NCBI GenBank assembly: GCA_010909725.1 | Contig: JAACMV010000021.1 | Span: 599,497-663,496, forward strand | Direction: 5' to 3' | Source: Picochlorum sp. 'celeri' | Lineage: Eukaryota; Chlorophyta; Trebouxiophyceae | DNA: 64,000 bases | In this document: piece by piece, positions 9,695-20,664 of the stretch | Position numbering within the stretch: the stretch's first letter is position 1 | Layout: each line of letters opens with the position of its first letter | Translations under genes and position numbers: made by a program | The notes under the pieces: generated by a model | What the model saw: only the letters and a program-made list of their open reading frames with translations | The model's database searches: none | What the model was told of the DNA's origin: nothing

Positions 9695-12266
9695 ATGGTT
9701 GACTACAATAGCATACGAGGTAGTATGCGACTGGGAGGACAGCACAAGGGCCTTGGGGTGCTCCGCACCACAAGACCTGTGAACACGAGACGTTCGCGGT
9801 TGTTTCGTCCAGAATGCCGAGCTGTACGTGATTTTTGAAACATATGAATTGATTATTTGTGGGTTGTGGAACCTTTCATGCGTTTGACACAACAGGTTAC
9901 AGCGAGAGGTGTCGATCACGATGCGCCATGCCCAGTGACATTTTTCATCGTTTCATTTTGGATGCAGACAACTTCGGTCAAAGAAATGTCACAGCAAATG
10001 CGCGACGTTCGAAGTCAGATGGAAGAGGACGAAAACTTAAAAGTTCTCATGGCGAGTTTGCGGGGACAGAATTTGTCAGATGCCGATTTCGCGGATGAGA
10101 GCGTTGAGATGAAGCTTGTGGTTGTTGATGAGGATGGAGAAGCTCTACCTTTGGAATATGATCCGGATTTGATAGGAGATTACTGGGGGAGGAGGCCTGT
10201 TGCTGTATTTAGCAGGGTGTTCCAGCTGTTGAGTATTGCAGGAGGTTTTCTTGGAGGCGTTGGTCTGGATTTGTTGACTGGTAAAGGGAAAGAAAACGAA
10301 GTGCAGAGAGCTATACAGTTGAGAAATATTATGACATCCTTGGGGCCAGCATATATCAAGCTTGGTCAGGCATTGTCCATTAGGCCAGACTTGTTGTCCC
10401 CTGCGGCCATGAATGAGTTGCAGCAATTGTGTGACAAGGTGCCCAGTTTCGATTCTAAAATTGCAATGAAGCAATTGCAGGAGGAGCTTGGCAAGCCTTG
10501 GACTGAAATATATGCAGAATTGACCCCCGAACCAATAGCTGCAGCCTCTCTTGGACAGGTGTACAAGGGAAAATTGAAGACTGGGGAGGAGGTTGCTGTG
10601 AAGGTGCAGCGGCCGGGCGTTTTGGAAACTGTCACTGTAGATTTATACATCATTCGTAGTCTCGGTCTTATCTTACGCAATTTCCCAGAAATTACAGCAA
10701 GAGCAGACATTGTTGCCTTGTTGGATGAGTGGGCTGCAAGGTTCTTTGAAGAACTAGATTACGTGCGTGAGGGGAATAATGCGACGAGATTTGCAGAGCT
10801 TATTAGCACTGATTTGCCACAGGTTGTAGTTCCCAAGACATATGAGGAATTTACTTCTAGGAGGGTTTTGACGACGCAGTGGTTGGATGGAGAAAAGCTC
10901 AGCCAGAGTCAGGCTGATGATGTTGGGAAATTGGTGAATGTTGGAGTAATCTGCTACCTCAAGCAACTTTTAGATACAGGTTTCTTCCACGCTGTACGTG
11001 ATGGTTTTGTTTTATCGCGTCTCCCCTGGCATATATCACTACATCTGAATTTGTTTGCAGGATCCACATCCAGGGAACATGATAAGGACACCAGATGGCC
11101 GCCTCGCCATTTTGGATTTTGGCTTGATGACAGAAATCGATGATAATATCAAGTATGGAATGATCGAAGCCATCAGCCATCTCGTCCACAGGGATTACGA
11201 CGCCATTGTTGAAGATTTTGTGACCCTGGACTTTATTCCAGAAGACACTGATCTGAGTCCTATACTGCCAGTCTTGGCAAAGGTGTTTGACCAAGCCTTG
11301 GAAGGTGGGGGTGCAAAAAATATCAACTTTCAGGACCTGGCTGCAGATCTTGCTCAAATCACGTTTGATTATCCATTCAGAATTCCGCCATATTTTGCTC
11401 TGATTATCCGTGCCATTGGAGTTTTAGAAGGTATTGCTCTAGTGGGAGATCCTAATTTTGCGATTGTGGACGAAGCATTCCCTTATATTTCTAAAAGGCT
11501 GATGACAGACGACTCCCCAAGGTTGAGGGAAGCATTGCGGTATATGGTGTATGGGAAATCATCAACCTTTGATGCTGATAGACTCATCGACCTTCTGGAT
11601 GCTTTTGAGACATTCTCTGACAATTCAAAGTCTGCCAGGGGGTCTCTTGATTTGAATGAAAACGTGGATATTCCAATCATTGAGAGTGGAAATGAGCGTA
11701 GGAATCAGATGCGATTCCCACGCATCCCAGGACTAGGATCTTGGGACCCCATTTCTGCAGGTGCCGGACTTCTGACAGCTCCTCTATTCGCGCTCAACTC
11801 GATGAATGTTGTTGGCATGGATAGCACAGACGAGGATATCAGAACAAGGGAGGCCCTCAAGTTTATTCTTGCTCCAGAGGGATCATTTTTCAGAGATTTC
11901 CTCATGGAAGAAGCAGTCAAATCTGTTGATGCCTTGTCCAGAAACCAACTGAGAGAATTAGTCGCATTACTCGGACTCGAGGATGTACTGATTCCAATCT
12001 TGGTTCCAGGAGCCTCTCGTAGACTACTGCCACTGGCCCCACCTCTGGAAGATGATGATCAAATTGTTGTCCAAAACTTGGTCAAGGTGGTCAACTTCCT
12101 GTCTGGAGGCAATGCTGTATATGCCCTCTCAGGATTCATCAATCCATCAGCTAGGGAACTGTTACCATATGTTCCTGGACTTGCTTCTGAAGTCCTCCCT
12201 GAATTCTCGCGGCGGCTGTTCAGTAGAATATCTGCCAGAATTCTCAGAGATGTATTTGTTGAATGA
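9695..12266 (+). CDS. Chloroplast ABC1 atypical kinase (ABC1K/ADCK/UbiB family)
   Basis: Atypical kinase of plastoglobules and thylakoids that affects prenyl-quinone metabolism. Exon 1 (9695-9823; a second ATG at 9725) encodes an Arg-rich transit peptide ending FRPECRA before a GTACGT donor. The next exon begins at 9896 or 9968, both in frame. The last intron is 10994-11060. Family features: YWGRRP, the KxGQ motif in AYIKLGQALSIRPDLLSP, the Ala-rich loop AAASLGQVYKG, VAVKVQRPG, DPHPGN and the metal-binding DFG. A C-terminal tail of ~190 residues resembles that of the ABC1K3 group, but I cannot fix the subfamily. Vps54-like is upstream and divergent; dUTPase converges with a 103-bp gap. Confidence 0.9.
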
Positions 12267-12328
12267 ACACGATAATGCACGCCATCTGTTGTTGTTTCGT
12301 ACGATTCTTTATTTGATTCTTCACATAG

Positions 12329-12333
12329 TGTAA
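12329..12333 (+). terminator. Poly(A) signal TGTAA for the ABC1K gene
   Basis: TGTAA lies 62 nt past the stop, within the gap to the convergent dUTPase gene. Confidence 0.5.
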
Positions 12334-12346
12334 ACAGATCTTAAGA

Positions 12347-12351
12347 TTACA
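12347..12351 (-). terminator. Poly(A) signal TGTAA (minus strand) for dUTPase
   Basis: TTACA on the plus strand reads TGTAA in the dUTPase direction, 18 nt past its stop. It lies next to the oppositely oriented signal of the ABC1K gene. Confidence 0.55.
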
Positions 12352-12369
12352 GATAATAGAACAAAACAT

Positions 12370-13051
12370 TCAAACTCCAGTGGAGCCATAGCCACCGGCA
12401 CCACGGGTTGTCTCGTCCAAAGACTCGACTTCCTCCACACGTGGAGTCATAATTCTCTCAAGAATCAGCTGAGCAACGCGGTCCCCTTGCTTCACCTCAA
12501 AATCCTCATCACTGTGATTGAAGAGTACTACTCCAACGTTTCCACGATAATCTTCGTCCACAACACCGGCTCCCGTATCAATGAACTTCTTCACTGCCAA
12601 TCCAGACCGGGGAGCAATGCGGGCATATGTGCCATGTGGGATGGCGATGGACAAATCCGTCTTCACAATCCCCTTACCACGAGCAGGAATCACAGTATCT
12701 TCCGCACTGCAATGATCAAAATGGTTTATTGTAACACGAGCGACCAGGCAAGAATGAAGAGAAAGAGAACAATACACACCTTGACAGGTCATACCCAGCT
12801 GCACCGGCAGATCCTCTCACAGGAATCGTAGCTCGATCAGATAATTTCTTCACTCTGAGTAATGGTTCATTCTCGACCTTTTGCATCTTGGTTGGTTGAG
12901 GGACGTTCTCTCCTCCCGTAATTGCAGACAATGGTTGAGACATTGTTCGAATACAGTGTTTCTTCAGGTTGTATGCCTTTCTAAAAGAATAACACTCACG
13001 ATGAAGGAATAATTTACGCAGAGAAGAATACTTTGAGGCGATAATAAACAT
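12370..13051 (-). CDS. DUT: dUTP pyrophosphatase (trimeric dUTPase)
   Basis: Hydrolyses dUTP to dUMP and PPi, keeping uracil out of DNA and supplying dTMP synthesis. Two exons, 13051-12780 and 12706-12370, with a 73-nt intron. All five dUTPase motifs are present in order: AAGYDLSS, PRSGLA, the catalytic Asp in [22 protein letters not shown] and the C-terminal [10 protein letters not shown]. The full frame gives 202 aa. The first 36 residues are rich in Arg/Lys/Ser and could be an organelle presequence; starting at Met37 gives a 166-aa form, the usual size. Two start sites could give organellar and nuclear forms. The gene diverges from ECO1 across 189 bp. Confidence 0.95.
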
Positions 13052-13240
13052 TAGAATAGTGCCTCGGCTGGCGACGTCTCAAAATTCAAATTTTCAAACG
13101 CACGTCTTTGGTTGATCTGATTGTCCCATAAATCAAATAGTTTGATGGGATGCATATCCTGGTCTTTGTTGGAGATCTGTCTTTTGAAAAACAGATGGAC
13201 GGTCGGCCATTCTTGTAGCAGATTTCATTGATATTGATCT

Positions 13241-14364
13241 ATGGATGATACAGAGCTTGATTCTACAGACGATACGGCGGTGAAAACGTTCAGTCGACGG
13301 CGGGTTGGAAAATCCAGGTTGGTCAGAGAGTTGAAATTTGCTTCTTCGAACGTGGCGTAGCACGGATATACGTACAAATTTATTTATGCGGTTTTTGTAG
13401 GCGGTCCGGAAGTCAATTAGATGCGGATGGATTGAGCCAACCGAAGGAGTCGGTGGGTGGGCCGTTGGCAGGACTGGTACCCTCCTGTGTGTCTTCAGAT
13501 GCAGCAAGAAGCGAAGTTCATGGTACCAAGACGCTGCAATGCAGCGAAACTGTAGCCTTGACGAAGAAAAATAACAAAAGAAAGAAGATGACACAGATGT
13601 TTCTGGATGTGGGTCAGAGGAATTTTTTTTCAACACAGTGTACTTTGTGTGGATTTGTGTACACGCCAGGGAATAGGGAGGAGGAGCGCCTTCACGATGC
13701 TCATCACCGGGATAAGCTTCATTTAGAAGCTTTGAAAGTGAAGACTATTCCCTCGGGGGCCAAATTGATGTCCCGTGACGAACAGGGTGCAATTTACAAG
13801 GTACACTACTCTTCAGAACAGACAGATGTCAGTCGCATCAAGGCAGTCGTGGTATGTATGTATGTGGGTTCTGTTTGCTGTATATGGTTGTGAATTTGAT
13901 CTATTGATTTACTATAGGATCGTATTTGCACAATGGTCGAGGGCGAAATGGGTACTGTGAATGGATGGGCTGCCAGGAATGATGCTATTGTGTTCATGTA
14001 TGTCAATTCTCGAAAGGAGGTGATTGGATGCGTTATTCTAGAAGCAAACCCTATGTTAGCACAGATTGCATACTTTACTGGGGTTAAAAGCAATAAAGGG
14101 ATCGTTATGAAACGGAATGAGGAGAATGGAAGGAAGAAGAAATGCCAATGTGCTGTTCGCTTGATGTGGACTTTTGGTGCACATCGTAGAAAAAGGGTCA
14201 CTTCAAAATTATTAGACTGTGCAAGAGCTCAGTTAATATCCGGTCAAATCATTCCTAGGGCGAATATTGCATTCTCTCAACCGACAGAGATTGGTGCACT
14301 GTTTATTCAGCAGTACACAGACTCTTCAGAATTCTTTGTCTACGATGGAGACACGCGTGTATAG
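13241..14364 (+). CDS. ECO1: Cohesin acetyltransferase (ECO1/CTF7/ESCO)
   Basis: Acetylates SMC3 to establish sister-chromatid cohesion in S phase. It has the diagnostic C2H2 finger (CTLCGFVYTPGNREEERLHDAH) with QMFLDVGQRNF before it, then the ESCO acetyltransferase domain ending in RRKRVTSKLLDCARAQLI, IAFSQPTEIG and SSEFFVYDGD. Exons 2 and 3 (13401-13851 and 13918-14364) are firm. Exon 1 starts at 13241 (MDDTELDSTDD) and ends at 13317 (donor GTTGGT, 83-nt intron) or 13356 (donor GTAGCA, 44-nt intron). Both keep frame; I prefer the first for intron length, giving 324 aa. The 3' end is 31 bp from the convergent J-protein gene. Confidence 0.93.
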
Positions 14365-14395
14365 TTTCATGTCACACCGAAGAATATATAATATA

Positions 14396-16157
14396 TTATG
14401 GTTCGTTCCATTCACCAGCATCGTACTTCTTCCGAGTCGCAGGATGTTTCAAAACTTCGTATGCTCGAATAAGCCGCTGGAAAACTTTCTTTGCCTCTGC
14501 TTTGCTTTCAGAGCAGCTGTGCTTGTCAGGGTGATATCTGAGTACTTTTTTATAGAATTTCTGCTTTATTTCATGTTGGGTAACAAAATTCGACGGATCC
14601 AGGTCAAGAACTTGGTAAAATCCAAGATAGTCTAGGTTTCTCTTGGGAGACATTCCTTCTGTGTCAATTGATCTGCAGGCACAAGTAGCGCTTGTATCAC
14701 GACGAAATGTCACATGACAATCGAATAATATTATGATCATACCTTTTTCTTGGACCCCACCGTGCTTCTCTTCTCATTTCTCTCTCGCTATCAGCACGCC
14801 TTCTCTCTTGTGCCTCCTCCCTCTCTCGATCAAGTATTCGCATTTTTTCGAGCCTGGATCTATGTGCATTCCATAAATTCTCAGCCCAGAGTTTTCTCTT
14901 TTCCGGGTCGCATGGGTCTTTCGTTCCTTGCTCCCATCTGGTCCACTCTTTCAACATGCGTTCTATTTCCCTGTCCTTCAATACCTGGAGGTGCTCCTCA
15001 TTGTTCCCAATGTTAAACCCATCATCAAACTGAGAAAATAACTCGTACTCTTTATTTTGTCTAATCGTCTCCGGGAGCACTTGTGCAAGGAGTGCGCATG
15101 TCGCTGCAACCCCAGAAGATGTAAAGACATAATCAAAGAATGACCAGGCAGCTGCATTGTATCCAAGCATGCTCCGCATTGCAGTTGAGACACCTATCGC
15201 TAATGTAGCTCCTATACCTCCCAAGACCGCAGACTTTTTCACACTTATATGCTCATTACTTGCAACACTTCCACTGACAGCACTTACCATGGCATAAAAT
15301 TTGCTTGGAATACGCTCTCCATGCACATTAATCTTCTCACCATATGTATACCGAACAATATAAGCTGGCAGATGGACAACTTTTGAAAAATTCGGGACTC
15401 CTGTCAAGCGAAGTTTGACGCAATCTATTGATGTGTTCTTATGTTTTTGTTCCAGCAATGCCCTCAACGCGCGTTCCTCCTTTGCATACACATTCCTCCA
15501 TGCAAAGTTCCATGCCAAACTCCTCTTCATGTCAATAGCAACAGGTTCAGCCATGTCGCCAGGACGCTCACAGACAGCCATATCTACTCCTACCTTTCCA
15601 GGCTTCAATGTATCAATGAAATCAAATCGATACTGAAAAGTGCCACAGATTTGCATGGCATCCTCGTTCTCATGAGCAACAAAACGTGCCCCCTCAGACC
15701 AGGGCATTGATTTCCACTCTACTATTTTCCCACTGTCGTCTTTCAAACCAACACGGTACGAGTAATCATATCGGAATGTCCCTCGGAACAACCAAAATGG
15801 TACAAATACCTTTTCCCATGCATGCTCCTCTGACAAAACAAATTTGCCTGGTGACAACCACTTTTGACTATGGAAGGCCACAAAATTGTCCCTCGCCTGC
15901 ACCCAAGCAACTCCATTATAATAATCCTCAATTTCATACAATATAAGCGATGAAATACGTACTCGTGCTTCATCAGCGATGATTTGGGGTATTATTTTGA
16001 AACTCTCTACACACAAACTCCAGGCGTCAAGTCTCTCTCTCCTCAGATATAATCCAGAGATCGGTTATATATTTAAATGATAGATGTGTAAATTACCTGC
16101 GACTGTGGTGTATTTTCGAGAATTCAGTAGCACACAGCGCAAAGCTACTGCAACCAT
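14396..16157 (-). CDS. Membrane-anchored protein with C-terminal J domain
   Basis: Predicted 533 aa from exons 16157-16097, 16006-14743 and 14672-14396 (introns 90 and 70 nt). The N-terminus MVAVALRCVLLNSRKYTTVA looks like a mitochondrial or plastid presequence. The middle carries FVPFWLFRGTF and VVHLPAYIVRYTYGEK followed by SAVSGSV. This resembles bacterial membrane proteins with a PxWxLxYxYxGKxYxxxVNGxTG repeat (inference by eye). Two hydrophobic segments lie around 280-335, then a charged coiled coil rich in Arg/Glu. The J domain (NLDYLGFYQVLDLDP ... RYHPDK, HPD near 489-491) is at the C-terminus, so the protein probably recruits an Hsp70 to an organelle membrane. The specific function is unknown. 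Confidence 0.8.
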
Positions 16158-16402
16158 CGTCCTTTTTCTGGGGGCACTATTTCATCCTAGATTCTTTTGA
16201 CAAGAATGGAAATACTTAGATTACATATTTATGAAAATAATGCAAATTTTCCTGAGAATTGCGTCGCATGATGTCAGGGTTGGGTCCATTGCAGGCAGGT
16301 TGACCCAATGCATTGGGTTTGAACCCAAATATGGCAGTTGCATCCCATCCGGCAAGGAGGAAGTCCGTGTTGAAAGTCAGCATGTTTGTGACACTATAGA
16401 AC

Positions 16403-18324
16403 TTATTGTACCTCCATTTCTGCGAAATCCAACGCAATCTTAATTCTAAAATCGTCAATGTCTCCCTGGGTGAAGTTTAGTTTTGCAGCCATGCTCTGCA
16501 TCGTGATGACAGAATACGTGGTTAGATTATACAACTGGGAATCGACGTAATACAAAAAAAGCATTATCGTACAAGATAGTTGGCGAATAGTACAAGAAAG
16601 ACTCCACAATCCACGCCATTTTGCTGCTGAGGGATGTTCTTGTGATAGACCTTTGGCCATTCCAGTATGTCAAGTCTCTGCAATAGCATGATATTTGAAT
16701 CCATTCAACATGGGCGACTTGACTAGTAAGGAAAAGAAGAAAGTTCAAATCGCAACCCACCTTTTCGTCTCTTTTATTTTGGAATTCATCTGATAGGTAC
16801 TGTGCTAAATATGTGAGGCATTCGCTGTCTTCCCCCTGCACGAATGAGGCACAGACATTATAGCATGATATCACCTATGATTGTATACAAGTATTAGATG
16901 CACGCCATACCTTGAGCGAATCATAATATTCTAACCTCTCATTCTCCAAATCTATGACGGCACATACCCAATGCATATTGCTCTGGTTTACTGGAACAAT
17001 AATTCGATCACAGTCCAGAATTGACGTTCTGCTCTGACCTACTGCCTTCAATCTTCCAGGTGCTGTCCATCTTCGAACAGAATTGTAATCGTATGTGCCC
17101 GTGTCTTTGTACAGCTTGGAGAGGAAAAAACTGTTGAAGAAGTGGCACTTGGGGTAGTCTGTTTTCCCATTTGCATGCACTTTTGTGTCTCTGTCCTGCA
17201 AAAGTCGCATGTACAAATTGATAATTTCGTCATTCAGCCAGCATCCTGGCCTCAGACGAGCCAAATCATTGCCGCTCAAAGAGACTTTAGATTTCTCGTG
17301 TTTCAACATTGGTCCAGATGAGGCTGCAAGAACATTTAAACAAGATGACGGGACAGAATGACAGATGTACACGCATGATATGAGTCAACGTACGGGACCG
17401 CGTAAGCTCTTCGAACTTTTCTAGATCACCATCAGATATCTTTGGCAGAGGCACGACTCTTTTGAATCCTGGACCTGCCTTTGGCTCTAAACGCAATTTT
17501 CTAATCCTGCTGATATTTTCTTCAATCTGCGCAGATATCCATGCATAAAATCTCATAAAGAGTTCAATAGTAACAACAAATGCATACATAAAACGTACTT
17601 CATTCAACTCATTTTGAATTCTCTGTGCAGATGAATAATCCAACAAGGAACTTGCCCTTTTGGTCAGTGACTGGACCCTGTCGTAGTGGTATCTATATGC
17701 ATCTTTTGGTGATTCAATACCTTTGCTATACCGCCTTTCAAGGATCCTTTTCTCATGTACATCCATCATTGACTGCAGCCTATCAAGAAAGCGGCCATAA
17801 AAGTCAGCATGGGCGGCAGGATTCTTCTTACTTCTGTCGCGCTCCTGAGTACTTTTTAATGCATCATGGCGATCCGAATGATCAGATGGATTGGACATAG
17901 GTACATGATATCCTATCGATTTACTGAGAAGAATACTGTCGCTTCCATGGACTGGATTTTCCACAAGTTGTACTGCAGATCCAATATCGCCCCCTGGAAG
18001 ATCATCTCTCCGAGCAGTTTTCACGGTCGATGTCGGCGATGGAAACTGTCTCCACACAAAACCACCATTCTTTGCTCCGACAGAAACAGAAGGCAACAAG
18101 TCTGCATATTTTGCAGCAGTGCCACCACCTTGTTCCTGCAGTGCAGCAGGCTGCCTCTTCTCCAAAGGCGCAGAAGCATTAAGATCCGTCATTCCGCCCT
18201 CTGATACTCCATATTTTTTCTTACTTTGCTGCTCTTCCTCATCGCCTTCTCGAGACCTTTTCTTCGCACGAGTAGGCGTGAAAGCTCCTTTAAACGCCGA
18301 TAGAAGCTTACTCAATAGCACCAT
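16403..18324 (-). CDS. SUMO-specific cysteine protease (Ulp1/SENP family, C48)
   Basis: Processes SUMO precursors and removes SUMO from targets, usually at the nuclear envelope or in the nucleus. Six exons: 18324-17599, 17526-17394, 17323-16911, 16835-16761, 16677-16573, 16495-16403; 514 aa. The N-terminal half is basic and disordered with a likely nuclear signal (RAKKRSREGDEEEQQSKKK). The protease half has RPGCWLNDEIINLYMRLL, HFFNSFF, the catalytic His404 in NMHWVCAVIDL, Asp421 in YYDSLK, and Gln/Cys473 in PQQQNGVDCGVF. The first intron (72 nt) has no in-frame stop, so its retention would add 24 residues. It is the most intron-rich gene here. Confidence 0.93.
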
Positions 18325-18763
18325 CGAATCGATCCGTTTTTACTATCAAACATGTCAATGGTGATATATATTGTACTGAAAATATAGCAATTCATTCAGC
18401 AGAGTTGTCCTTTTCACCCAGTGAATTTCAAGTTTCAAAATACTGAGATATTGCTGTAACCAGAAAATGATTCCAGGACACATTTGAGAGTCTTTGACCT
18501 GATATATGTCATCATCTGTGTAGATCAATTCGACATTCCACCACCCCGAGAGAATGCGATGCGATCGTACGTTTGAGAAGACCACCCTGATTAAGAACCC
18601 ACTCCTCCATGGCCATGGCCATGGGTGGCTGGCCAGACTGTAAAAAGTGTCAAAAAGTGACAACTACCATGCTCTCTCCGCGCAGCCTAAGCCACATATT
18701 AATTCAATTTATATCAAGATCAAAATTGATTCATGTAAATTTGTGTGATAGAGAAGAGAAGAT
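18325..18763. other. Divergent intergenic region (Ulp1 / RPB11)
   Basis: 439 bp without a recognisable gene. It contains an 18-bp perfect palindrome of overlapping CCATGG units at 18607-18624 and AT-rich DNA near both starts. Confidence 0.55.
18607..18624. repeat. 18-bp palindrome of overlapping CCATGG units
   Basis: ccatggccatggccatgg reads the same on both strands, in the middle of the Ulp1/RPB11 divergent region. It is a short tandem of a 6-base palindrome, so it could arise by slippage as easily as by selection. Confidence 0.6.
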
Positions 18764-19266
18764 ATGGCGAACGCTCCAGACCGCTATGAGCGGTTCATGG
18801 TTCAAGAAGGAACTTTAAAGTACGCCTTTGCCTCTATATGTAGACATGAATATATATTTATAACCATGTTGTCAATCGCAGGATTGATTTTGAGAAGGAT
18901 ACGCGTCTACCAAACGCTGGCACATTCATAGTTCAACGCGAGGATCATACAATTGGCAATTTGATGAGGATGTGCGTAGTTTAATAGATTTATGATATTT
19001 ATTTGTACTATTCAACATGAAAGATGAGCTATATATGTGGGATTATGGTTTGTTGCAGGCAACTTCACAGGGACCCAAACGTTACTTTCGCTGGTTACAG
19101 GATTCCACATCCACTGGAGTATCAAATGTTGGTGAAGTTGTCGACAAATGGTTCAAAGACACCAGTGGTTGCTGCGAAAGAGGCAGTGACTGCCTTGAAA
19201 TACGAAATAGGCAACTTGAATCAGCAGTTTGCTCAGGAAGCTACTCGGTTTCCTCATGCGTATTAG
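18764..19266 (+). CDS. RPB11: RNA polymerase II subunit RPB11
   Basis: Small alpha-like subunit that pairs with RPB3 to nucleate RNA polymerase II assembly. Exons 18764-18819, 18882-18971 and 19059-19266 give 117 aa, the family length. Recognisable motifs: NAPDRYERFMV at the start, FEKDTRLPNAGTFIVQREDH, TIGNLMRMQLHRDPNVTFAG and YRIPHPLEYQM. No single exon is long, so the gene is only visible after splicing. The next gene converges 60 bp away. Confidence 0.96.
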
Positions 19267-19326
19267 CGAATGTCATTACACATAGATAATGTTATTTATT
19301 CAGTTCTAATCATCAAGTTATCTGTA

Positions 19327-20172
19327 TCATCGTGACTGGGGCAGGAGGGATTTCTCAAGCAGGTCCACCTCTTGTCTGAGTTCTCTGAGAGCTTTTTGTG
19401 CCTTGTACCGCAGTGCTTCCGAGTGAGCAAGCTTCTCTCCCAAGTTTTTGACTTGATCTTCTAATGCTTGTACTTTTGCTGATTCGGAAGCGCCATGAGA
19501 TCTTGTCTCCTCCCTCTCCCTGAGTATTTCTTCCATTCTGGCGACACTAAAGTCTGAGCCCACTATCTCAACCCCTACTCTTTTAATCGACCCACAGTGA
19601 TCAGAAGAACTTGCAAGCTTGTATACCCTCACTCGATCTCCTCGAATGCCAAATTTCTCGGCACACTCCTCCCTGAGGGACTCAAATACTGAGCACTCTT
19701 TATTCCTCTGCCCATCATGCACAGATAAAGAGACATCGAATGCAGGAGCTAATAAATCTACAGAATATTGAAGTGTTTGGCCGTGTCCATCATGGATCGA
19801 CGGCTCCTGTTCTGGTTCTGGCTGTGAGAGAGGCAAGCTCACACCTGGAACAGACTTCCTCCGGGCGGTCGGCAACTCCTCTTCACACAAGCCTCTGCTT
19901 GTATCAAGTGATTGTTTACTAGAATTAAGAATTGGTGGAAGTTGTAGCGGCGGAGGCTTGTGATGCCCTCTTCTCAAGTCTACCTCGTCTTCCGCGTGTT
20001 TCGCGTCCTCTTCGTCGCTACCCGTGCTCTCTTCTTCGAGCTCACTAGAACTATCGCTTACTAACTCTACTAAATCTACGTCCAAAGATGAACTGTCCGA
20101 GCCATCGAAACCATCAAAAGACAGAGACGATCTACTGCTCGAATTGTTCTCCTCCTCGACCTTGTTTTCCAT
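19327..20172 (-). CDS. Acidic Ser-rich protein with C-terminal coiled coil, unknown
   Basis: 281 aa in one exon; no family recognised. Residues 1-65 are strongly acidic and Ser-rich, as in nuclear disordered regions and casein-kinase-2 targets. A Pro/Gln linker follows. Residues ~140-215 could be a small folded domain (FDVSLSVHDGQRNKE ... FGIRGDRVRVYKLASSS). The last ~60 residues form a heptad-like coiled coil (VQALEDQVKNLGEKLAHSEAL) ending in LPQSR. The start is the first ATG after an intergenic stretch. A scaffolding or adaptor role is possible but not shown. Confidence 0.7.
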   Translation of the reverse strand: MENKVEEENNSSSRSSLSFDGFDGSDSSSLDVDLVELVSDSSSELEEESTGSDEEDAKHAEDEVDLRRGHHKPPPLQLPPILNSSKQSLDTSRGLCEEELPTARRKSVPGVSLPLSQPEPEQEPSIHDGHGQTLQYSVDLLAPAFDVSLSVHDGQRNKECSVFESLREECAEKFGIRGDRVRVYKLASSSDHCGSIKRVGVEIVGSDFSVARMEEILREREETRSHGASESAKVQALEDQVKNLGEKLAHSEALRYKAQKALRELRQEVDLLEKSLLPQSR

Positions 20173-20664
20173 CGCAAGATTGTTCTCAGGCGATGTCTAA
20201 TATTATATAGTGTTTGAATGACTTGTTCAACCACTCTAGCCCATACTTTTTGCGTTAATGAATGCAGGAAATCCAACCACGACACGAACTTCCGTAAATA
20301 GAATTAAATATCCGCGCACATCGCTCATCCCCGCAACGCAGCGATGGTGCCATGGTTTGAACCCGATCGAAATTCATGGGGTCACCTGTAAATTATAAGT
20401 ACTACCTTGTGCTTGTAATCTCAGAAAAGACGACGATGACGTGACATGTACTTTGATCAAATCGCCTATGAAAAGGCACCTTCGAAAGGATAGATGGTTG
20501 AGATAGATACACGAGGCCCATCTGGATCTCCGGCCTGTGTCATCTGGATAGATTCGTGCACATGATGCATGAATGTGTAGAACTCCGACCATCTTCTACC
20601 CCACAGAAGCAATACTTATTACATATTTTATATATCAGACGCATTTAACGACTCTTCTACCACC
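20173..20664. other. Divergent intergenic region upstream of YCF54
   Basis: 492 bp between divergent starts. Short frames such as 20374-20592 lack family similarity. AT-rich stretches near both ends fit promoters. I see no RNA gene or strong repeat. Confidence 0.5.

Noticed and set aside
13318..13400. Fixing the ECO1 exon-1 donor with certainty
   Set aside because: Two donors (13318 and 13357) keep frame; intron length favours the first, but sequence alone cannot decide.
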